A stretch of 64,000 nucleotides of DNA from Chryseobacterium angstadtii. GTDB taxonomy: Bacteria > Bacteroidota > Bacteroidia > Flavobacteriales > Weeksellaceae. The stretch lies in NCBI RefSeq assembly GCF_001045465.1, contig NZ_LFND01000007.1, positions 248,001 through 312,000 of the forward strand, written 5' to 3'. A program made the position numbers and the translations under genes. The notes beneath the pieces were generated by a model. That model was not told the DNA's origin. It did not search any database and worked only from the letters and a program-made list of their open reading frames with translations. This document shows, one piece after another, positions 35,191 to 46,550 of the stretch (the stretch's first letter is position 1; each line of letters starts with the position of its first letter).

Positions 35191-38100
35191 ATGAGTAAAA
35201 CAACAGCAACAACAAGGGGGAATCAGAGAATTAACTTCTCATCAGCGAAAGGAAAAATCATCACTCCGGACTTCCTGGACATCCAGTTAGAGTCTTTCAG
35301 AGATTTCTTCCAGCTTGATACCCTTCCAGAAGACAGAACAGACGAAGGTTTATACAGAACCTTCCAGGAAAACTTCCCGATTACCGATTCTAGAAATCAG
35401 TTCGTATTGGAATTCCTTGATTATCTGGTAGATTCTCCACGTTATTCAATTAACGAGTGTGTGGAAAGAGGATTGACGTATTCAGTTCCTCTTAAAGCAA
35501 GACTTAAATTGTATTGTACAGACCCTGAACACGAAGATTTCCAAACGGTAGTTCAGGATGTGTATTTAGGCCCGGTTCCTTATATGACGCCTAGCGGATC
35601 TTTCATCATCAATGGTGCAGAGAGAGTTATTGTTACGCAGCTTCACCGTTCACCTGGTGTATTCTTCGGACAGACTTACCACGCTAACGGAACTAAACTG
35701 TACTATTCAAGAATTATCCCTTTCAAAGGATCTTGGATGGAATTTACAACCGATATCAACAGCGTAATGTACGCGTATATCGACCGTAAGAAAAAGTTAC
35801 CATTAACTACCCTGTTAAGAGCTATCGGTTATGAGTCTGATAAGGATATCCTTCAGATCTTCGACCTTGCTGAAGAAGTGAAAGTTTCTAAAGCGGCCCT
35901 TAAAAAAGTGGAAGGAAGAACATTGGCTGCGAGAGTATTGAACACTTGGTTCGAAGATTTCGTAGACGAAGATACAGGTGAAGTAGTTTCTATCGAAAGA
36001 AACGAAATCATCCTGGACAGAGAAACAATTCTTGAAAAAGAACATTTGGATCTTATTCTTGATGCTGGTGTGAAATCTATCCTGATTCACAAAGAAAACA
36101 GCAATGAATTCTCTATCATCCAGAATACATTACAGAAAGACCCTACCAACTCTGAGAAAGAAGCAGTAGAGTACATCTACCGTCAGTTAAGAAACGCAGA
36201 TCCGCCAGATGAGGAAACAGCAAGAGGAATCATTGAAAAATTATTCTTCTCTGAGCAGAGATACTCACTAGGAGAAGTAGGACGTTACAGACTAAACAAA
36301 AAGTTAGGTCTTAATATCCCTACTACAACTGAAGTTCTTACAAAAGAAGATATCATTGCGATCGTAAGACACTTGATCGAATTGGTAAACTCTAAAGCTG
36401 AAGTAGATGATATCGACCACTTATCAAACAGAAGAATTAAAACTGTTGGTGAGCAATTAGCAGGACAGTTCGGTGTAGGTCTTTCAAGAATTGCAAGAAC
36501 AATCAAAGAGAGAATGAACGTTAGAGATAACGAAATCTTTACTCCGCTTGACCTTGTAAATGCTAAGACATTAACTTCAGTAATCAACTCGTTCTTCGGT
36601 ACCAACCAGCTTTCTCAGTTCATGGACCAGACCAACCCGCTTTCAGAGATCACGCACAAGCGTAGACTTTCTGCACTAGGGCCTGGTGGTTTATCAAGAG
36701 AAAGAGCAGGTTTCGAGGTTCGTGACGTTCACCATACACACTACGGAAGAATTTGCCCGATTGAAACTCCGGAAGGACCAAACATCGGTTTGATTTCATC
36801 TCTGGGTATTTATGCGAAGATCAATAATTTAGGTTTCATCGAAACACCATACAGAAAAGTAGAAAACAGTAAGATTGATCTTTCTGCAGATCCTATTTAT
36901 CTGAATGCTGAAGACGAAGAAGATAAAGTAATTGCTCAGGCGAACGTAGAATTGAACGATAACGGTGAATTCTTAACAGACAGAATCATTGCAAGACTTG
37001 ATGGTGACTACCCGGTAGTTGAACCAGCTCAGGTAAACCTTATCGACGTTGCTCCAAACCAGATCTCCGGTATCTCAGCTTCATTGATTCCATTCCTGGA
37101 GCATGATGATGCGAACCGTGCATTGATGGGATCCAACATGATGCGTCAGGCCGTTCCATTGTTGAAGCCTCAGGCTCCAATCGTAGGTACAGGTCTGGAA
37201 CAGCAAGTGGCTAAAGATTCAAGAATCTTGATCAATGCTGAAGGTACAGGTCTTGTAGAATATGTAGATGCTGATAAGATCACTATTAAATATGAAAGAA
37301 GCGACGACGAAGATTTAGTACAATTCGAGTCTGCTACTAAAACATACAACCTTACCAAGTTCAGAAAAACCAACCAGAGTACTACTATTACCCTAAGACC
37401 AAACGTAAGAGTAGGTGAAACGGTACAGAAAGGACAGGTACTTTGCGACGGTTATGCTACTGAAAATGGAGAGTTGGCACTTGGTAGAAACCTTGTGGTA
37501 GCCTTCATGCCTTGGAAAGGATACAACTTTGAGGATGCAATTGTAATCAACGAAAAGGTTGTACGTGAAGACTGGTTTACTTCAATCCACGTAGATGAGT
37601 ATTCTCTTGAAGTTCGTGATACCAAATTAGGTATGGAAGAGCTTACAGCAGATATTCCTAACGTTTCTGAAGAAGCTACCAAAGATCTTGACGAAAACGG
37701 TATGATCAGAATTGGTGCGGAAGTGAAGCCTGGAGACATTATGATCGGTAAGATCACTCCAAAAGGTGAATCTGACCCAACTCCTGAAGAAAAACTTCTT
37801 AGAGCGATTTTCGGTGACAAAGCCGGTGATGTAAAAGATGCTTCATTGAAAGCAGATTCTTCATTAAGAGGTGTTGTGATCAACAAAAAATTGTTCTCCA
37901 GAAACATTAAAGACAAAAAGAAGAGAACTGAAGAAAAACTTAAACTTGAAGAAATTGAAAACACTTACAAGGCTAAGTTTGATGAGTTGAGAAATACTTT
38001 AATTGAAAAATTAAATACACTGGTAAGCGGTAAAACTTCTCAGGGAGTTACCAATGACCTTGATGAGGAAATCATCGGAAAAGGTGTGAAATTCACTCAT

Positions 38101-39012
38101 AAATTATTGACTTCAGTTGAAGATTACGTAAACGTAAGCGGTGCAGATTGGACGGTAGATAACGATAAGAATGAATTGATCAAACAATTAATTCACAATT
38201 ATAAAATCAAGTTCAACGATATCCAGGGAGTTAAAAACCGTGAGAAATTCGCAATTTCTATCGGAGATGAGCTTCCGGCTGGTATCATGAAATTGGCTAA
38301 AGTATATATCGCTAAGAAACGTAAGCTGAACGTAGGAGATAAAATGGCAGGACGTCACGGTAACAAAGGTATCGTTTCAAGAATCGTTCGTGAAGAAGAT
38401 ATGCCATTCCTTGAAGACGGAACACCGGTAGATATTGTATTGAATCCACTTGGGGTACCTTCCCGTATGAACATCGGACAGATTTATGAAACAGTTCTTG
38501 GATGGGCTGGTCAGAAATTAGGAATGACGTTCGCTACGCCTATCTTCGATGGTGCTACGCTTGATCAGATTACCGAGTACACAGAAAAAGCAGGTCTTCC
38601 TAAATTTGGTAACACTCACCTTTATGATGGTGGTACCGGGGAAAGATTTACTCAGCCGGCTACGGTAGGAGTAATCTACATGCTGAAACTGGGACACATG
38701 GTTGATGACAAGATGCACGCACGTTCTATTGGTCCTTACTCATTGATTACTCAGCAGCCGTTAGGAGGTAAAGCTCAGTTCGGAGGTCAGAGATTCGGAG
38801 AGATGGAGGTTTGGGCTCTTGAAGCATTCGGAGCATCTAACATCTTGAGAGAAATCCTTACCGTGAAGTCTGATGACGTGATTGGTAGAGCGAAAACTTA
38901 TGAAGCTATTGCAAAAGGTGAATCTATGCCTGAACCAGGTATTCCGGAATCATTCAATGTATTACTTCATGAACTACAAGGACTTGGACTTGATGTAAGA
39001 CTTGAGGAATAA
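35191..39012 (+). CDS. rpoB: RNA polymerase beta subunit
   Basis: 1273 residues, normal for Bacteroidetes. The rifampicin pocket is intact: [28 protein letters not shown], wild-type at positions equal to E. coli D516, H526 and S531, so no known resistance change is seen. Other marks are [16 protein letters not shown], the [11 protein letters not shown] motif and the C-terminal clamp [24 protein letters not shown]. It is normally downstream of rplL; here it has its own promoter and leader. rpoC follows after 83 bp. Confidence 0.98.
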   Translation: MSKTTATTRGNQRINFSSAKGKIITPDFLDIQLESFRDFFQLDTLPEDRTDEGLYRTFQENFPITDSRNQFVLEFLDYLVDSPRYSINECVERGLTYSVPLKARLKLYCTDPEHEDFQTVVQDVYLGPVPYMTPSGSFIINGAERVIVTQLHRSPGVFFGQTYHANGTKLYYSRIIPFKGSWMEFTTDINSVMYAYIDRKKKLPLTTLLRAIGYESDKDILQIFDLAEEVKVSKAALKKVEGRTLAARVLNTWFEDFVDEDTGEVVSIERNEIILDRETILEKEHLDLILDAGVKSILIHKENSNEFSIIQNTLQKDPTNSEKEAVEYIYRQLRNADPPDEETARGIIEKLFFSEQRYSLGEVGRYRLNKKLGLNIPTTTEVLTKEDIIAIVRHLIELVNSKAEVDDIDHLSNRRIKTVGEQLAGQFGVGLSRIARTIKERMNVRDNEIFTPLDLVNAKTLTSVINSFFGTNQLSQFMDQTNPLSEITHKRRLSALGPGGLSRERAGFEVRDVHHTHYGRICPIETPEGPNIGLISSLGIYAKINNLGFIETPYRKVENSKIDLSADPIYLNAEDEEDKVIAQANVELNDNGEFLTDRIIARLDGDYPVVEPAQVNLIDVAPNQISGISASLIPFLEHDDANRALMGSNMMRQAVPLLKPQAPIVGTGLEQQVAKDSRILINAEGTGLVEYVDADKITIKYERSDDEDLVQFESATKTYNLTKFRKTNQSTTITLRPNVRVGETVQKGQVLCDGYATENGELALGRNLVVAFMPWKGYNFEDAIVINEKVVREDWFTSIHVDEYSLEVRDTKLGMEELTADIPNVSEEATKDLDENGMIRIGAEVKPGDIMIGKITPKGESDPTPEEKLLRAIFGDKAGDVKDASLKADSSLRGVVINKKLFSRNIKDKKKRTEEKLKLEEIENTYKAKFDELRNTLIEKLNTLVSGKTSQGVTNDLDEEIIGKGVKFTHKLLTSVEDYVNVSGADWTVDNDKNELIKQLIHNYKIKFNDIQGVKNREKFAISIGDELPAGIMKLAKVYIAKKRKLNVGDKMAGRHGNKGIVSRIVREEDMPFLEDGTPVDIVLNPLGVPSRMNIGQIYETVLGWAGQKLGMTFATPIFDGATLDQITEYTEKAGLPKFGNTHLYDGGTGERFTQPATVGVIYMLKLGHMVDDKMHARSIGPYSLITQQPLGGKAQFGGQRFGEMEVWALEAFGASNILREILTVKSDDVIGRAKTYEAIAKGESMPEPGIPESFNVLLHELQGLGLDVRLEE

Positions 39013-39095
39013 TTTTAAATTTTGAATGTTGAATTTTGAATCAGTTCAGAATTTTATAATCCAAAATTTATAATCCAAAATCTAAAATCTAAAAA
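39013..39095. repeat. Low-complexity repeats in the rpoB-rpoC spacer
   Basis: The spacer consists of TTTTGAATGTTGAATTTTGAA and, in inverted sense, TAATCCAAAATTTATAATCC and CCAAAATCTAAAATCTAAAA. The two halves are complementary and could fold into an imperfect hairpin. Confidence 0.6.
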
Positions 39096-42000
39096 ATGTC
39101 AAATAAAAATAAATCAAGTAGATTTAATAAAATAACCATCGGTTTAGCTTCACCAGAATCGATTCTTCAGGAATCAAGAGGAGAAGTTTTAAAGCCGGAA
39201 ACTATTAACTACAGAACACATAAGCCTGAAAGAGACGGGTTGTTCTGTGAAAAAATCTTTGGTCCGGTAAAGGATTACGAATGTGCTTGTGGTAAATACA
39301 AGAGAATTCGTTACAAAGGAATCGTTTGTGACCGTTGTGGTGTAGAAGTTACTGAGAAAAAAGTAAGAAGAGAAAGAATCGGACACATCAACCTTGTAGT
39401 GCCTATCGCACACATCTGGTATTTCCGTTCTTTACCAAACAAAATAGGGTACCTTTTAGGAATTCCTTCTAAGAAATTAGACATGATCATCTACTACGAA
39501 AGATATGTGGTGATTCAGCAGGGTATTGCTAAAAAATTAGACGGTTCCGACTTCGATAACATGGAGTTCCTTACAGAAGAAGAGTACCTGGATATCATGG
39601 AAACTCTTCCTGTGGAAAACCAGTATCTTGACGATTCTGATCCAAACAAATTCATCGCCAGAATGGGTGCTGAAGCTGTTGAAGATCTGTTAAAAAGAAT
39701 TGATCTTGATGCATTGTCTTTCGATTTAAGACACAAAGCTCACAACGAAGGTTCTAAGCAAAGAAGAACGGAAGCTCTGAAAAGATTGAACGTAGTAGAA
39801 GCATTAAGAGGTGCCAATACCAGAATGATCAACAGACCGGAGTGGATGATTATGCGTGTACTTCCAGTAATACCACCAGAACTAAGACCATTGGTTCCAT
39901 TGGATGGAGGGCGTTTCGCAACTTCTGACTTGAATGACCTTTACAGAAGAGTAATTATCAGAAACAACCGTCTGAAAAGACTATTGGAGATCAAAGCTCC
40001 GGAAGTAATCTTAAGAAACGAGAAGCGTATGCTTCAGGAATCAGTAGATTCATTATTCGATAACACAAGAAAATCTTCTGCTGTAAAATCTGAATCAAAC
40101 AGACCATTGAAATCACTTTCTGATTCATTGAAAGGTAAGCAGGGTCGTTTCCGTCAGAACTTACTAGGAAAAAGGGTAGATTACTCTGCACGTTCCGTAA
40201 TTGTTGTAGGTCCAAACTTACAGCTTCACGAGTGTGGTATTCCTAAAGATATGGCAGCGGAACTTTACAAACCGTTCATCATCAGAAAACTGATTGAAAG
40301 AGGAATTGTAAAAACCGTAAAATCTGCAAAAAGAATCATCGACAGAAAAGAGCCTGTAGTATATGATATCCTTGAAAACGTGATGAAAGGTCACCCTGTT
40401 CTTCTGAACAGAGCACCTACTCTTCACAGACTGGGTATTCAGGCATTCCAGCCTAAGATGATTGAAGGTAAAGCGATCCAGCTTCACCCGTTGGTAACAA
40501 CAGCATTCAACGCCGATTTCGACGGTGACCAGATGGCGGTACACTTACCGTTAGGTCCTGAAGCGATCCTTGAAGCTCAGTTATTGATGCTAGGTTCTCA
40601 GAACATCCTGAACCCTGCAAACGGTTCTCCAATTACGGTACCTTCTCAGGACATGGTTCTTGGTCTTTATTTCATGACTAAAGAATTAAGCTCTACAGAT
40701 ACCATGAAAGTAAAAGGAGAAGGTCTTGCATTCTATTCTCCTGAAGAAGCGGAAATCGCTTATGCTGAAGGCAGAGTATCTTTAAATGCTAAAGTAAGAT
40801 GTAGACTTCCGGTTAAAGAAGATGGAGAAATCGTAACAAGATTGATCGAAACTTCTGTAGGTAGAATTTTGTTCAACCAGATTGTACCTAAACAAGTAGG
40901 ATATATCAATGAGCTTCTTACTAAGAAATCATTGAGAAATGTTATCGGTAAGATCCTTGCTGATACAGATTTCCCTACCACAGTGAAGTTCCTTGATGCA
41001 ATGAAAGACTTAGGGTATTCAAATGCATTCAAAGGAGGTCTTTCATTCTCACTGGGAGATATTGTAGTTCCTGTTGAGAAGAAAACAATGATTGCCCAGT
41101 CTATTGAAACTGTAGATGAAATTAGAGCCAACTATAACATGGGTCTGATTACAGATACGGAACGTTATAACCAGGTAATTGACGTTTGGACGAACACCAA
41201 TGCAGGATTAACTGAAATGATTATGAGTAGAATGAAATCTGATCAAGGTGGATTCAACTCTGTATATATGATGCTTGATTCCGGGGCGAGGGGTTCTAAA
41301 GAACAGATCCGTCAGTTATCCGGAATGAGAGGGTTGATGGCAAAACCGCAAAAAGCCGGTTCTACCGGTGCGGAGATCATCGAAAACCCGATCCTTGCAA
41401 ACTTTAAGGAAGGTCTTTCCATCCTTGAGTACTTTATCTCTACCCACGGTGCCCGTAAGGGTCTTGCGGATACCGCTCTTAAAACTGCCGATGCAGGTTA
41501 CTTAACAAGAAGATTGGTAGACGTTGCTCAGGACGTTATTGTTACTGAAGATGACTGTGGTACTTTAAGAGGTACGGAAGTGACTGCACTGAAGAAAAAT
41601 GACGAGATCGTTGAAAAAATCTCTGAAAGAATCTTAGGTAGAGTATCACTTCATAATATCTATGATCCGGAAACAGATGAATTAATCGCTGAAGCAGATC
41701 AGGTTATTAATGAAATATTAGCGAAGAAAATCGAAGCGGCAGGTCTAGAATCTGTAGAAGTTCGTTCTCCGCTTACTTGTGAAACCAAGAAAGGAATCTG
41801 TGCGAAATGTTACGGTAGAAACCTTGCAACCGGTAAGATGATCCATATGGGTGAAGCAGTAGGAGTAATTGCTGCACAGTCTATTGGAGAACCGGGTACT
41901 CAGCTTACGTTGAGAACCTTCCACCAGGGGGGTACTGCAGGTAACGTATCAGAAAACCCATCTATCATTGCAAGAAGAGACGGTATCGTTGAAATGGATG

Positions 42001-43361
42001 AAGTAAGAACCATTACTTCTGAAGATGAAAACGGTAATACTGCGGAAGTAGTAGTTTCCCGTTCAACGGAATTCAGATTGGTTGCAGATAACGAAACCAG
42101 AACTCCATTAATGGTGGCTAACGTACCTTATGGTTCCATACTAGCCGTTAAGCCAGGTGATAAAGTGAAGAAAGGAGATGTAATCTGTAAGTGGGATCCG
42201 TATAACGCGGTAATCATTGCAGAAACCTCAGGTAAAGTTGAATACGAAGACATTATCCAGGGTATCTCATTCCAGCTTGAAATTGACGAACAGACAGGAT
42301 TCGAAGAGAAAGTAATCTCTGAATCCAGAAATAAGAAAGCCGTACCAACCTTAAAAGTGGTAGATTCTAAAGGAGTTGAGCAAAAAGCTTACAACTTACC
42401 GGTAGGAGCCCACTTGATGGTAAACGATGGTGAAAAAATTAAAGCGGGTAAAGTTTTAATCAAGATCCCAAGAAAATCTGCAAAAGCAGGGGATATCACC
42501 GGAGGTCTTCCGAGAGTTACCGAATTATTCGAAGCAAGAAACCCTTCAAACCCAGCGGTTGTTACTGAAATCGACGGGGTAGTTTCTTACGGAAAAATCA
42601 AAAGAGGTAACCGTGAACTTATTGTTGAGGCGAAAACAGGTGAAAGAAAAATCTACCTGGTTAAGCTTTCCAACCAGATCCTTGTTCAGGAGAATGACTT
42701 CGTAAGAGCAGGTTCACCACTTTCCGACGGTTCTATTACACCGGATGATATCTTAAGAATCAAAGGTCCAACTGCGGTTCAGGAATATCTGGTAAATGAA
42801 ATTCAGGAAGTTTACCGTCTTCAGGGGGTAAAAATTGATGATAAGCACTTCGAAATCATCGTAAGACAGATGATGACGAAAGTATCTATCGTAGATGGAG
42901 GTGATACTCAGTTCCTGGAAGGAGCACTTGAACATAAGTTTGACTTCCTTGAAGAAAACAACAGAGTATTTGGTCTTAAAGTAGTAGTAGAAGCCGGTGA
43001 TTCTAAAGAATTCAAGCCAGGTCAGATGATTACTGCAAGAGAATTGAGAGATGAGAACTCTAAACTGAAGCGTGAAGATCAGGCTTTAGTTGAAGTAAGA
43101 GAAGCTCTTCCTGCTACTGCAACTCCTGTACTACAGGGTATTACCAGAGCAGCTCTTCAGACTAAGTCATTTATGTCTGCAGCATCATTCCAGGAAACTA
43201 CTAAAGTTCTAAACGAAGCAGCTGTGGCTGGTAAGATAGACTTCTTGAGTGGTCTTAAAGAAAATGTAATTGTAGGGCACAGAATTCCTGCAGGTACAGG
43301 TCTTAAAGAATACCAGAATGTAATTGTTGGTTCTAAGAAAGAATTCGAGGACCTTAACTAA
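39096..43361 (+). CDS. rpoC: RNA polymerase beta' subunit
   Basis: 1421 residues, the typical Bacteroidetes length. It carries the zinc-binding N-terminus ([22 protein letters not shown]), the active-site motif [12 protein letters not shown], the bridge and trigger regions ([20 protein letters not shown]) and the second zinc cluster ([15 protein letters not shown]). It completes the core RNA polymerase genes. DUF3467 follows 87 bp downstream and shares its transcript until the terminator at 43779. Confidence 0.98.
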   Translation: MSNKNKSSRFNKITIGLASPESILQESRGEVLKPETINYRTHKPERDGLFCEKIFGPVKDYECACGKYKRIRYKGIVCDRCGVEVTEKKVRRERIGHINLVVPIAHIWYFRSLPNKIGYLLGIPSKKLDMIIYYERYVVIQQGIAKKLDGSDFDNMEFLTEEEYLDIMETLPVENQYLDDSDPNKFIARMGAEAVEDLLKRIDLDALSFDLRHKAHNEGSKQRRTEALKRLNVVEALRGANTRMINRPEWMIMRVLPVIPPELRPLVPLDGGRFATSDLNDLYRRVIIRNNRLKRLLEIKAPEVILRNEKRMLQESVDSLFDNTRKSSAVKSESNRPLKSLSDSLKGKQGRFRQNLLGKRVDYSARSVIVVGPNLQLHECGIPKDMAAELYKPFIIRKLIERGIVKTVKSAKRIIDRKEPVVYDILENVMKGHPVLLNRAPTLHRLGIQAFQPKMIEGKAIQLHPLVTTAFNADFDGDQMAVHLPLGPEAILEAQLLMLGSQNILNPANGSPITVPSQDMVLGLYFMTKELSSTDTMKVKGEGLAFYSPEEAEIAYAEGRVSLNAKVRCRLPVKEDGEIVTRLIETSVGRILFNQIVPKQVGYINELLTKKSLRNVIGKILADTDFPTTVKFLDAMKDLGYSNAFKGGLSFSLGDIVVPVEKKTMIAQSIETVDEIRANYNMGLITDTERYNQVIDVWTNTNAGLTEMIMSRMKSDQGGFNSVYMMLDSGARGSKEQIRQLSGMRGLMAKPQKAGSTGAEIIENPILANFKEGLSILEYFISTHGARKGLADTALKTADAGYLTRRLVDVAQDVIVTEDDCGTLRGTEVTALKKNDEIVEKISERILGRVSLHNIYDPETDELIAEADQVINEILAKKIEAAGLESVEVRSPLTCETKKGICAKCYGRNLATGKMIHMGEAVGVIAAQSIGEPGTQLTLRTFHQGGTAGNVSENPSIIARRDGIVEMDEVRTITSEDENGNTAEVVVSRSTEFRLVADNETRTPLMVANVPYGSILAVKPGDKVKKGDVICKWDPYNAVIIAETSGKVEYEDIIQGISFQLEIDEQTGFEEKVISESRNKKAVPTLKVVDSKGVEQKAYNLPVGAHLMVNDGEKIKAGKVLIKIPRKSAKAGDITGGLPRVTELFEARNPSNPAVVTEIDGVVSYGKIKRGNRELIVEAKTGERKIYLVKLSNQILVQENDFVRAGSPLSDGSITPDDILRIKGPTAVQEYLVNEIQEVYRLQGVKIDDKHFEIIVRQMMTKVSIVDGGDTQFLEGALEHKFDFLEENNRVFGLKVVVEAGDSKEFKPGQMITARELRDENSKLKREDQALVEVREALPATATPVLQGITRAALQTKSFMSAASFQETTKVLNEAAVAGKIDFLSGLKENVIVGHRIPAGTGLKEYQNVIVGSKKEFEDLN

Positions 43362-43448
43362 AATTAATGATTTGAAATTTGAGGTTTGAAATTATTTTTA
43401 TATTTTCACAATCTCAAATTTCGAATTTTAAAAACATAATTTATAACA
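43362..43448. repeat. Imperfect palindromic spacer between rpoC and DUF3467 gene
   Basis: Contains GATTTGAAATTTGAGGTTTG and its near reverse complement CAATCTCAAATTTCGAATTT. Same style of low-complexity spacer as between rpoB and rpoC. Confidence 0.55.
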
Positions 43449-43754
43449 ATGGACAACAATCAAAATCCACAAGACGGAAACATCAACATCGAATTAAACG
43501 AAATGGTAGCTGCTGGTATCTATGCTAACTTAGCATTGGTAAACCACTCTCCATCTGAATTCGTAGTAGATTTCATCCAATTAATGCCGGGGGTACAGCA
43601 GGCTAAAGTAAGATCAAGAGTTATTCTTGCTCCACTTCATGCTAAAAGAGTATTATCTGCTCTTCAACAGAACATCGCTAACTATGAGCAGCAGTTCGGA
43701 GAAATCAAAGAAGTTGAGCCTTTCGTATTAGGAGGTAACAACGTACAAGCATAA
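43449..43754 (+). CDS. DUF3467 family protein
   Basis: 101 residues with the family core GIYANLALVNHSPSEFVVDFIQLMPG and VRSRVILAPLHAKRVLSALQQNI. In Bacteroidetes this small protein is regularly encoded after rpoC. Function is not established; the neighbourhood suggests a link to transcription. Strong terminator 25 bp downstream. Confidence 0.92.
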   Translation: MDNNQNPQDGNINIELNEMVAAGIYANLALVNHSPSEFVVDFIQLMPGVQQAKVRSRVILAPLHAKRVLSALQQNIANYEQQFGEIKEVEPFVLGGNNVQA

Positions 43755-43778
43755 GATTTTTCTTACAATACATAAAGG

Positions 43779-43807
43779 TGCCCCGGTTTTTACCGGGGCA
43801 TTTTTTT
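43779..43807 (+). terminator. Terminator of rpoBC-DUF3467
   Basis: TGCCCCGGT (43779-43787) pairs with ACCGGGGCA (43792-43800), then seven T. Confidence 0.92.
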
Positions 43808-44017
43808 ATGGGTATCATCCATTGAAATGTAAAATACCTGATTAAACGGAGAAATGAAGATATTGTCTATTTAGTATTATATATTTTTAATCTAAAATTG
43901 TGTTTTAGTTTAAAATATACTTATTAATTAATCAATTGTTAATTTTTTAATAGTGATAATTAAAGAACTATGTTTTTATGGTAGATAAATATCCAATTTT
44001 ATATATTTGTTTTGAAA

Positions 44018-44680
44018 ATGATAACAGATATGATTAGTAACCAACTTATTCTTAACAAATTTAGTTTTTTAGGTGAAAAATTTTTAACTGAACTGCAGGA
44101 AAACGCCATAATTACGGATATAAAGGCAAAAACCGAAATCATCCGGGAAGGGCAGAAAAATAAATATGTTCCTTTCCTGATCAAAGGTTCAATAAAGGTT
44201 TTTACCCTAAACGATGGCAGAGAGCTCATCTACTACTACATCAGACCCAATGACAGCTGTCTGATGACCTTTTCGTCTATTTTTACAGATTACACCAGCA
44301 GAGTATATGCGCTGGCTGAAGAAGAATCGGAAGTAATGCTTATTCCTGTATCCACTGTTCACGAATGGCTCATCAAATACCCTGAGATCAACAGAATATT
44401 TTATCATGAATATGACAAAAGGTTTTCAGATGTAATGAACATGGTAAATGATGCGGTTTTCCACAGATTGGATAAAAGAGTATTGAGTTATATAAAACAG
44501 CAGATTGACGTCACAGGAAACAATCCTCTCAAGATCACGCACCGTGAAATTGCCAACAGTCTCGGAACTTCAAGGGAAGTAATCAGCAGGGTTTTGAAAA
44601 AAATAGAAAATGAAGGAGAAATTCTGCAAACCAAAGAAGGAATCAAAATTCCTGTAAATGAAAATGTTAGAACTGTCTAA
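44018..44680 (+). CDS. Crp/Fnr family transcription regulator
   Basis: About 216-220 residues. The N-terminal cyclic-nucleotide-binding-like beta-barrel covers about 20-125 (FLIKGSIKVFTLNDGRELIYYYIRPND). No Cys cluster for an iron-sulfur centre and no clear cAMP-binding R-S-A signature were seen, so the signal is open. The C-terminal winged helix has THREIANSLGTSREVISRVLKKIENEG, whose R-E-x3-R recognition helix equals that of E. coli CRP and predicts binding to GTGA half sites. Such a site, TGTGACTTTTATCACC, lies 53 bp after its stop codon, before the next operon. Start is ATG 44018 or 44030; TATATTTG at 44002-44009 makes the leader extremely short. Confidence 0.88.
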   Translation: MITDMISNQLILNKFSFLGEKFLTELQENAIITDIKAKTEIIREGQKNKYVPFLIKGSIKVFTLNDGRELIYYYIRPNDSCLMTFSSIFTDYTSRVYALAEEESEVMLIPVSTVHEWLIKYPEINRIFYHEYDKRFSDVMNMVNDAVFHRLDKRVLSYIKQQIDVTGNNPLKITHREIANSLGTSREVISRVLKKIENEGEILQTKEGIKIPVNENVRTV

Positions 44681-44732
44681 GGTGTGATGTTTTAATGGTT
44701 TTATATTTATTATTGATAAAAACAATCTACCC

Positions 44733-44778
44733 TGTGACTTTTATCACCTACTTTTAACTTTATAACTCGATAAGTTTG
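44733..44778 (+). promoter_or_regulatory. CRP-like activator site and -7 element before the DUF5777 operon
   Basis: TGTGA-CTTTTA-TCACC (44733-44748) matches TGTGA-N6-TCACA at 9 of 10 positions. TAAGTTTG (44771-44778) is a perfect -7 element, and there is no TTTG at -33. The operator centre is near -42 relative to a start about 6 nt after the -7 element, the class II activator position. Confidence 0.65.
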
Positions 44779-44806
44779 TTATATCATAATTTAATGCAAA
44801 TAGTAT

Positions 44807-45649
44807 ATGACAAAAACTCTCTTATTTTTGTCGGTATTGGTATCAGGTCTTACCTTCGCCCAGGAAGATCTGTTGAAAGATATTGACACACTCAAAACAA
44901 ACACAGAAGTATCACAGCCTGCTTTTAAAGCCTTGCAGATTGTCACCGGACAGTCTACCAAACTTACGGCCAAAAAAGAATGGTATATTGTGGTGGCGCA
45001 CCGTTTCGGAGACATAAGCACAGGATTTAAAAACTTTTTCGGTCTAGATGATGCTTCTACCAAACTGGGCGTTATCTATGGTCTTACAGATGCCGTTTCA
45101 GTCAGCCTTTCCAGAGAAACGAATATGAAAACTTTCGAAGGGGCTGTAAAGTATAAACTGTTGAAGCAGACAGACAATACTCCTGTAGACATCGTGGGGT
45201 ACAATGTGATGGCCGTAAATACAGATCTGGATAAGGACAATTATCCCTATCTTAAATTTGGAGACAGGCTTTCCTACCTTACCCAGGCTTTGATTTCAAG
45301 AAGGTTTAATGACAAGTTTTCATTACAGCTTACCCCTTCTTTCATTCATAAAAATCTTTATGATCCTGCTATTGAAGACAAAAATCAGTTTCTGGCAGGG
45401 TTGGGAGGACGCTATAAAATTTCCAAAAGAATCTCTCTTAATGCAGAATATTTTGTGAATTTTGACAATCACAGTTTCTATAAAAATCCTTTGTCTTTAG
45501 GAATGGATATAGAAACCGGGGGACATGTGTTCCAGCTTGTATTCTCCAATTCCCAGATCAACTCAGATATCGGATATCTCTCCAATGCAGCAGGGAAATG
45601 GGGAAAAGGACAGATTTTCTTTGGGTTTAACCTTTATAGAGTTTTTTAA
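44807..45649 (+). CDS. DUF5777 family outer membrane beta-barrel protein
   Basis: 280 residues. Signal peptide 1-18 (LTFAQ), then a motif-rich N-terminus (TAKKEWYIVVAHRFGDIS, FFGLDDASTKLGVIYGLTD) and alternating amphipathic strands ending NLYRVF with a terminal Phe, as in outer membrane barrels. Function is unknown; in Bacteroidetes the family is often next to haem proteins. First gene of the operon under the predicted Crp/Fnr site; the cytochrome gene follows 1 bp after the stop. Confidence 0.85.
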   Translation: MTKTLLFLSVLVSGLTFAQEDLLKDIDTLKTNTEVSQPAFKALQIVTGQSTKLTAKKEWYIVVAHRFGDISTGFKNFFGLDDASTKLGVIYGLTDAVSVSLSRETNMKTFEGAVKYKLLKQTDNTPVDIVGYNVMAVNTDLDKDNYPYLKFGDRLSYLTQALISRRFNDKFSLQLTPSFIHKNLYDPAIEDKNQFLAGLGGRYKISKRISLNAEYFVNFDNHSFYKNPLSLGMDIETGGHVFQLVFSNSQINSDIGYLSNAAGKWGKGQIFFGFNLYRVF

Positions 45650-45650
45650 G

Positions 45651-45992
45651 ATGAAAAAAATAATGTACATATTGTCATCAGCTGTTTTGTTAATTGCTTG
45701 TGACAGCAGAACCTATGAGGAAATTTCCGACAATACACCTATCACGACACTGGTAAGGTACAATACTGAAGTGAAAACCATTGTGGACAACAACTGCATC
45801 GGATGTCACTCGGCAGGAAGTTTTAAACCCCTGACAACCTATAACGATGTTAAAAATAATATTGACGGAATTATAGACAGGATCCAAAGACCAAACGGTG
45901 ACCCTGGAAAAATGCCGCAGGGTGGATCCCTGTCCCAAACCCAGATCAATACCTTCATCAAATGGAAAGCTGACGGGCTTACCGAAAATTAA
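45651..45992 (+). CDS. Small c-type cytochrome lipoprotein
   Basis: 113 residues. Lipobox LIAC with Cys17, one haem c site C49-I-G-C52-H53, and a candidate axial Met88 in GKMPQGG. Pattern VKTIVDNNCIGCHSAG...LTTYNDVKNNI resembles the small cytochrome-like domains attached to Bacteroidetes surface and periplasmic proteins. It is likely anchored on a membrane and carries one electron. It sits 1 bp after the barrel gene and 12 bp before the YceI gene. Confidence 0.88.
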   Translation: MKKIMYILSSAVLLIACDSRTYEEISDNTPITTLVRYNTEVKTIVDNNCIGCHSAGSFKPLTTYNDVKNNIDGIIDRIQRPNGDPGKMPQGGSLSQTQINTFIKWKADGLTEN

Positions 45993-46004
45993 AAAATATT
46001 GGAT

Positions 46005-46550
46005 ATGAAAAGATTAGTATTAATGAGTGCAGTACTGTTTTGTACAGCCCTTGTCCCGGCCCAGAAATACAGTTCCAAAACAGGTAGCGTAAGCTTTGAA
46101 GCATCGGTTCCGCTCTTCGAAGATGTATATGCAAAAGATAATAATAACGTAGTCGTTCTGAATGCGGATAGTGGTGAAATAGCTTCCCTGTCGGCAGTGA
46201 AAAACTTTCATTTTAAAACCAAATTAATGGAAGAACATTTCAATGAAAGCTATGCAGAAACAGCAAAATACCCCAAGACGACGTTCAAAGGGAAGATTAT
46301 CAATTTTGATAAAACAAAACTTACTGCTTCTCCACAGAAATATACCGTTCAGGGAACCTTGAACTTTCATGGAGTGGATAAAGCGGTCAATTCTTCAGCT
46401 ACTATTTATGCCAAAGATGGGAAAATCTATATGCAGGGAGGTTTTGTAGCCAGACCTGCAGATCATAATGTAACCATTCCGAAAATGGTAACCAAAAAGG
46501 TAGCGGAAAATGTAAACGTGGAATACAATTACGTAATGAGCAAACAATGA
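46005..46550 (+). CDS. YceI family periplasmic lipocalin-like protein
   Basis: 181 residues. Signal peptide about 1-20 (LVPAQ), then the YceI core: GSVSFEASVP, LMEEHFNESYAETAKYPKTTFKGKI and TVQGTLNFHGVDKAV. YceI proteins bind isoprenoid chains (for example quinones) in a barrel. In this gene set it could carry a lipid-soluble redox cofactor. The ATG at 46005 is preferred over a TTG two codons earlier. Its stop overlaps the ankyrin gene start by 4 bp (ATGA). Confidence 0.9.
   Translation: MKRLVLMSAVLFCTALVPAQKYSSKTGSVSFEASVPLFEDVYAKDNNNVVVLNADSGEIASLSAVKNFHFKTKLMEEHFNESYAETAKYPKTTFKGKIINFDKTKLTASPQKYTVQGTLNFHGVDKAVNSSATIYAKDGKIYMQGGFVARPADHNVTIPKMVTKKVAENVNVEYNYVMSKQ

Noticed and set aside
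35191-39012. Rifampicin-resistance change in rpoB
   Set aside because: The residues corresponding to D516, H526 and S531 are wild-type.
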